Below are positions 62,454-64,000 of a stretch of 64,000 nucleotides of DNA, piece by piece. This DNA comes from Zygaena filipendulae (taxonomy: Eukaryota; Arthropoda; Insecta; Lepidoptera; Zygaenidae). The position numbers were made by a program, and so were the translations under genes. Every line of letters begins with the position of its first letter. The stretch's first letter is position 1. The notes beneath the pieces are model-generated. The model saw only the letters and a list, made by a program, of their open reading frames with translations, searched no databases and was not told where the DNA came from. The stretch lies in NCBI GenBank assembly GCA_907165275.2, contig OU015653.1, positions 14,786,001-14,850,000 on the forward strand. Direction: 5' to 3'.

Positions 62454-62541
62454 CCCCCTCAACGGGTCCGCGCCTTGTCGTGGCGAGGGGGCTCAGTAGC
62501 GGCTGGATGCATATTTCCCAGCCGTGAAGCTAAGCGGACCC
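62454..62541 (+). ncRNA. Candidate HDV-like self-cleaving ribozyme at LINE 5' end
   Basis: The fold in order: P1 CCCCCTC (62454-62460) with GAGGGGG (62485-62491); P2 GGGTCCGC (62464-62471) with GCGGACCC (62534-62541); P3 GCC (62472-62474) with GGC (62482-62484), closing a 7-base loop; P4 CGGCTGG (62500-62506) with CCAGCCG (62518-62524). P1 and P2 interlock as in HDV ribozymes, with 3-bp P3 and 7-nt L3. The joining strand before P2 ends GCTAA, placing a candidate catalytic C at 62530. HDV-like ribozymes are known at 5' ends of several non-LTR elements, where they free the element RNA from upstream transcript. Departures: the base after the predicted cut is C, not the usual G, and a P1.1 pairing is not obvious. 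Confidence 0.65.
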
Positions 62542-62839
62542 CATAGCATATCGTAATCCCATCTGAGGCGTGGTCATGTTTTGCGACCTCAGTGGGACCG
62601 AGGATCTTGGCTTTGCCGCCCGGATCGCGAGGAAGAAAACCTCTATAAAAAATTACCCCGAATCCCAAGCGATAGCGCGCCGCGAGGGGATGCATGGCTG
62701 ACGGGAAGATCAGTTACTAGCGCGCTCGCCCAAAGGGTACCAGCCGCCCCCCTGAGGGCGTTAAGCCTTAGGCTTACCCGGGCACAGGGGGCACTGCTCG
62801 GGTGGACCGTATACTTCCCCCATACTCGTGGGATTAGCT

Positions 62840-64000
62840 ATGGACTCTCAAACAAACCCTTTAGTTTTAAGTGATAGCGTAAGTTTAAATTTAGTTTCTA
62901 AGGATGAGGGGTCAAGGGTGCGAACGCGGTCAGCCAGCTCATGCGACAGCTTTCGCAGCCTTGCCCGTAGTGAATCCGCCTGTCCAGTTCTGGATGGGGC
63001 GGAGAAGCCGCTGATGACTGACGGCAGGGACTCGCATGGGATTAGGGATACGGTGGGTAGCGAGTCACTTGCCCTCAGCTCAACAGCGGACAGATCGAGA
63101 TCTCCATCTGTGACGTCCGCCTTCTTTACGAGTGCCACGCGCAAAAGGAGAAGCTCTGCAGCCGAGTCCGCGTCGGAACTTTCTGACGACGGGCCCGGCT
63201 CAGACATGGACGCGACGCCCTCTGGATCGACCTCCGTGGCCTCTGCCGTGGGGCCGATCAAAAGAGGAAGGAAGAGCCTCCGCCAAGGAAGCCGCGGAGT
63301 CCCCAAAAAGGAGGACTTCCTTAAAACGGCGGCTGAAGTCAGTGCGGAGGACTTCATGGAAAAGCTGGACGGAGTAACGGCCACCCTGACGGCCACCGTT
63401 GGCGCAACAGCCGTTGCCAACGATGAGACTGCCGCCCAACTAAGATCTTTGGTGACCGAGCAGTCTCACGTCATGACCGACCTCATTGGCAAGTGCAAAA
63501 ACGTGAAGGGAAACATCAAGGGTTCCCTTCAAAAAGCGGTAGCGGCGATCAAGGATGCTAGCGACATCCTTGCCGGCCGCACCGCCACCGATGAAACCAG
63601 GAGGTTGACGGCTGAGAATGCCTCCCTCCGTGCGGAGCTGTCGCAGCTCCGCAAGGACGTGGACTACCTCCGTGCTGAGGCGGCGAAGGCGAGGACTGAG
63701 CGTTCCGGGCCAGCGCCAGACGCCCCTCTCGCTTCGGACCTATTGGCCTCGATCATGCGTGAATTGAGGCCAATGATCTTTGAGGCGATAGAGGGGAGGC
63801 TTGCTCCCGATCGTCCTCGTCCGTCGCTTGAGCACGAGAGACGAGCGGCTCCAGCCGCCAAAACATCTGCGGCACCGGCTTCTGCTGCACCCGCACCAGC
63901 CCTCCCGCCTCCCAAGGCTAGCAGTAAACGGGCCAAAAAGCCCTCAATGGCAGCCCGGGAGGCGGCCGCGGCAGTCAGAGCCGGTGCCACTAGCTCGGCC
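62840..64000 (+). CDS. R1-clade LINE ORF1 (gag-like), N-terminal 387 aa, runs off window
   Basis: The first in-frame ATG after the structured leader opens a frame without stop to the last base. ORF1 proteins of this clade bind the element's RNA and direct the particle to the nucleus and telomere. The N-terminal ~150 residues are Ser/Arg/Asp-rich (RKRRSSAAESASELSDDGPG), with a basic stretch KRGRKSLRQGSRG that could be a nuclear signal. Residues ~165-290 are helical and coiled-coil-like (NVKGNIKGSLQKAVAAIKDA; ETRRLTAENASLRAELSQLR), a pattern typical of R1, TRAS and SART gag proteins. An Ala/Pro/Lys-rich linker follows; the CCHC zinc knuckles expected near the C-terminus lie beyond the window. 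No frameshift is seen. Confidence 0.8.
   Translation, partial: MDSQTNPLVLSDSVSLNLVSKDEGSRVRTRSASSCDSFRSLARSESACPVLDGAEKPLMTDGRDSHGIRDTVGSESLALSSTADRSRSPSVTSAFFTSATRKRRSSAAESASELSDDGPGSDMDATPSGSTSVASAVGPIKRGRKSLRQGSRGVPKKEDFLKTAAEVSAEDFMEKLDGVTATLTATVGATAVANDETAAQLRSLVTEQSHVMTDLIGKCKNVKGNIKGSLQKAVAAIKDASDILAGRTATDETRRLTAENASLRAELSQLRKDVDYLRAEAAKARTERSGPAPDAPLASDLLASIMRELRPMIFEAIEGRLAPDRPRPSLEHERRAAPAAKTSAAPASAAPAPALPPPKASSKRAKKPSMAAREAAAAVRAGATSSA

Larger units (their letters stand above)
62454..64000 (+). mobile_element. R1-clade LINE (SART-like insertion site), 5' part
   Basis: A GC-rich leader of 386 bp and the start of a gag-like ORF1 are present; the element continues past the window. 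The 5' end joins a TTAGG array at TT|AGG, the site reported for SART-type telomeric LINEs; TRAS-type elements use another position. Clade assignment rests on the style of ORF1 because reverse transcriptase is not in view. Codon and base use (GC-rich) differ sharply from the surrounding AT-rich DNA. Confidence 0.7.

Noticed and set aside
62848..63420. 190-codon minus-strand frame
   Set aside because: It overlaps the sense gag-like ORF1, has no recognisable domain, and arises from GC-rich codon use on the other strand.
63664..63990. 108-codon Ala/Gly-rich minus-strand frame
   Set aside because: Shadow of the Ala/Pro-rich linker of the LINE ORF1.

Overview
The window reads as nuclear DNA of an insect, most likely a moth or butterfly. 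The basis is the dense population of short Helitron-type repeats with the lepidopteran end signature (TC at one end, GCTAG at the other, in A/T target sites), a TTAGG telomere-type repeat, an R1-clade LINE, and a split gene with short GT-AG introns. No bacterial or organellar genes were seen. Most of the sequence is intergenic or intronic and carries many transposon relics.

Layout. 1-9.1 kb: no coding gene; a CpG-rich patch at 5.6-6.07 kb ends in a strong splice donor and carries an arthropod initiator-like TCAGT, so it may be a promoter with a non-coding first exon. 9.1-14.4 kb: a CR1/Jockey-type LINE with two intact frames. 14.4-33 kb: no gene; a tRNA-derived SINE, Helitrons, several MITE-like elements, hAT remains and a candidate 31-bp exon. 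33.06-35.17 kb: a 5'-truncated RNase H-bearing LINE inside a Helitron copy, with a 13-bp target duplication. 35-47.7 kb: more Helitrons, a mariner relic, GC-rich patches and a candidate 59-bp exon.

47.9-53.6 kb holds the one clear host gene. Five coding exons join in frame to a 992-residue secreted, Thr/Ser/Pro-rich protein; its non-coding leader exons may reach back to 6 kb. 55.5-58.4 kb is a nest of transposons: a copia-type RNase H region split by a 795-bp hAT-type element with perfect 8-bp target duplications, followed by a probable LTR interrupted by an element with 155-bp inverted arms.

58.9-64 kb is the most unusual part. An (AAC) microsatellite of 1,138 units (3,414 bp, two substitutions) runs into eight copies of a 15-mer and then six AGGTT units, which is the TTAGG telomere repeat. 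An R1-clade LINE starts exactly where the AGGTT repeat ends. Its first 88 bases can form the double-pseudoknot layout of an HDV-like self-cleaving ribozyme, with the predicted cut at the repeat/LINE junction. Its gag-like first ORF is open to the window edge. The junction position (TT|AGG) is the one known for SART-type telomere-targeting LINEs, but the flanking array is short and is not a canonical telomere.
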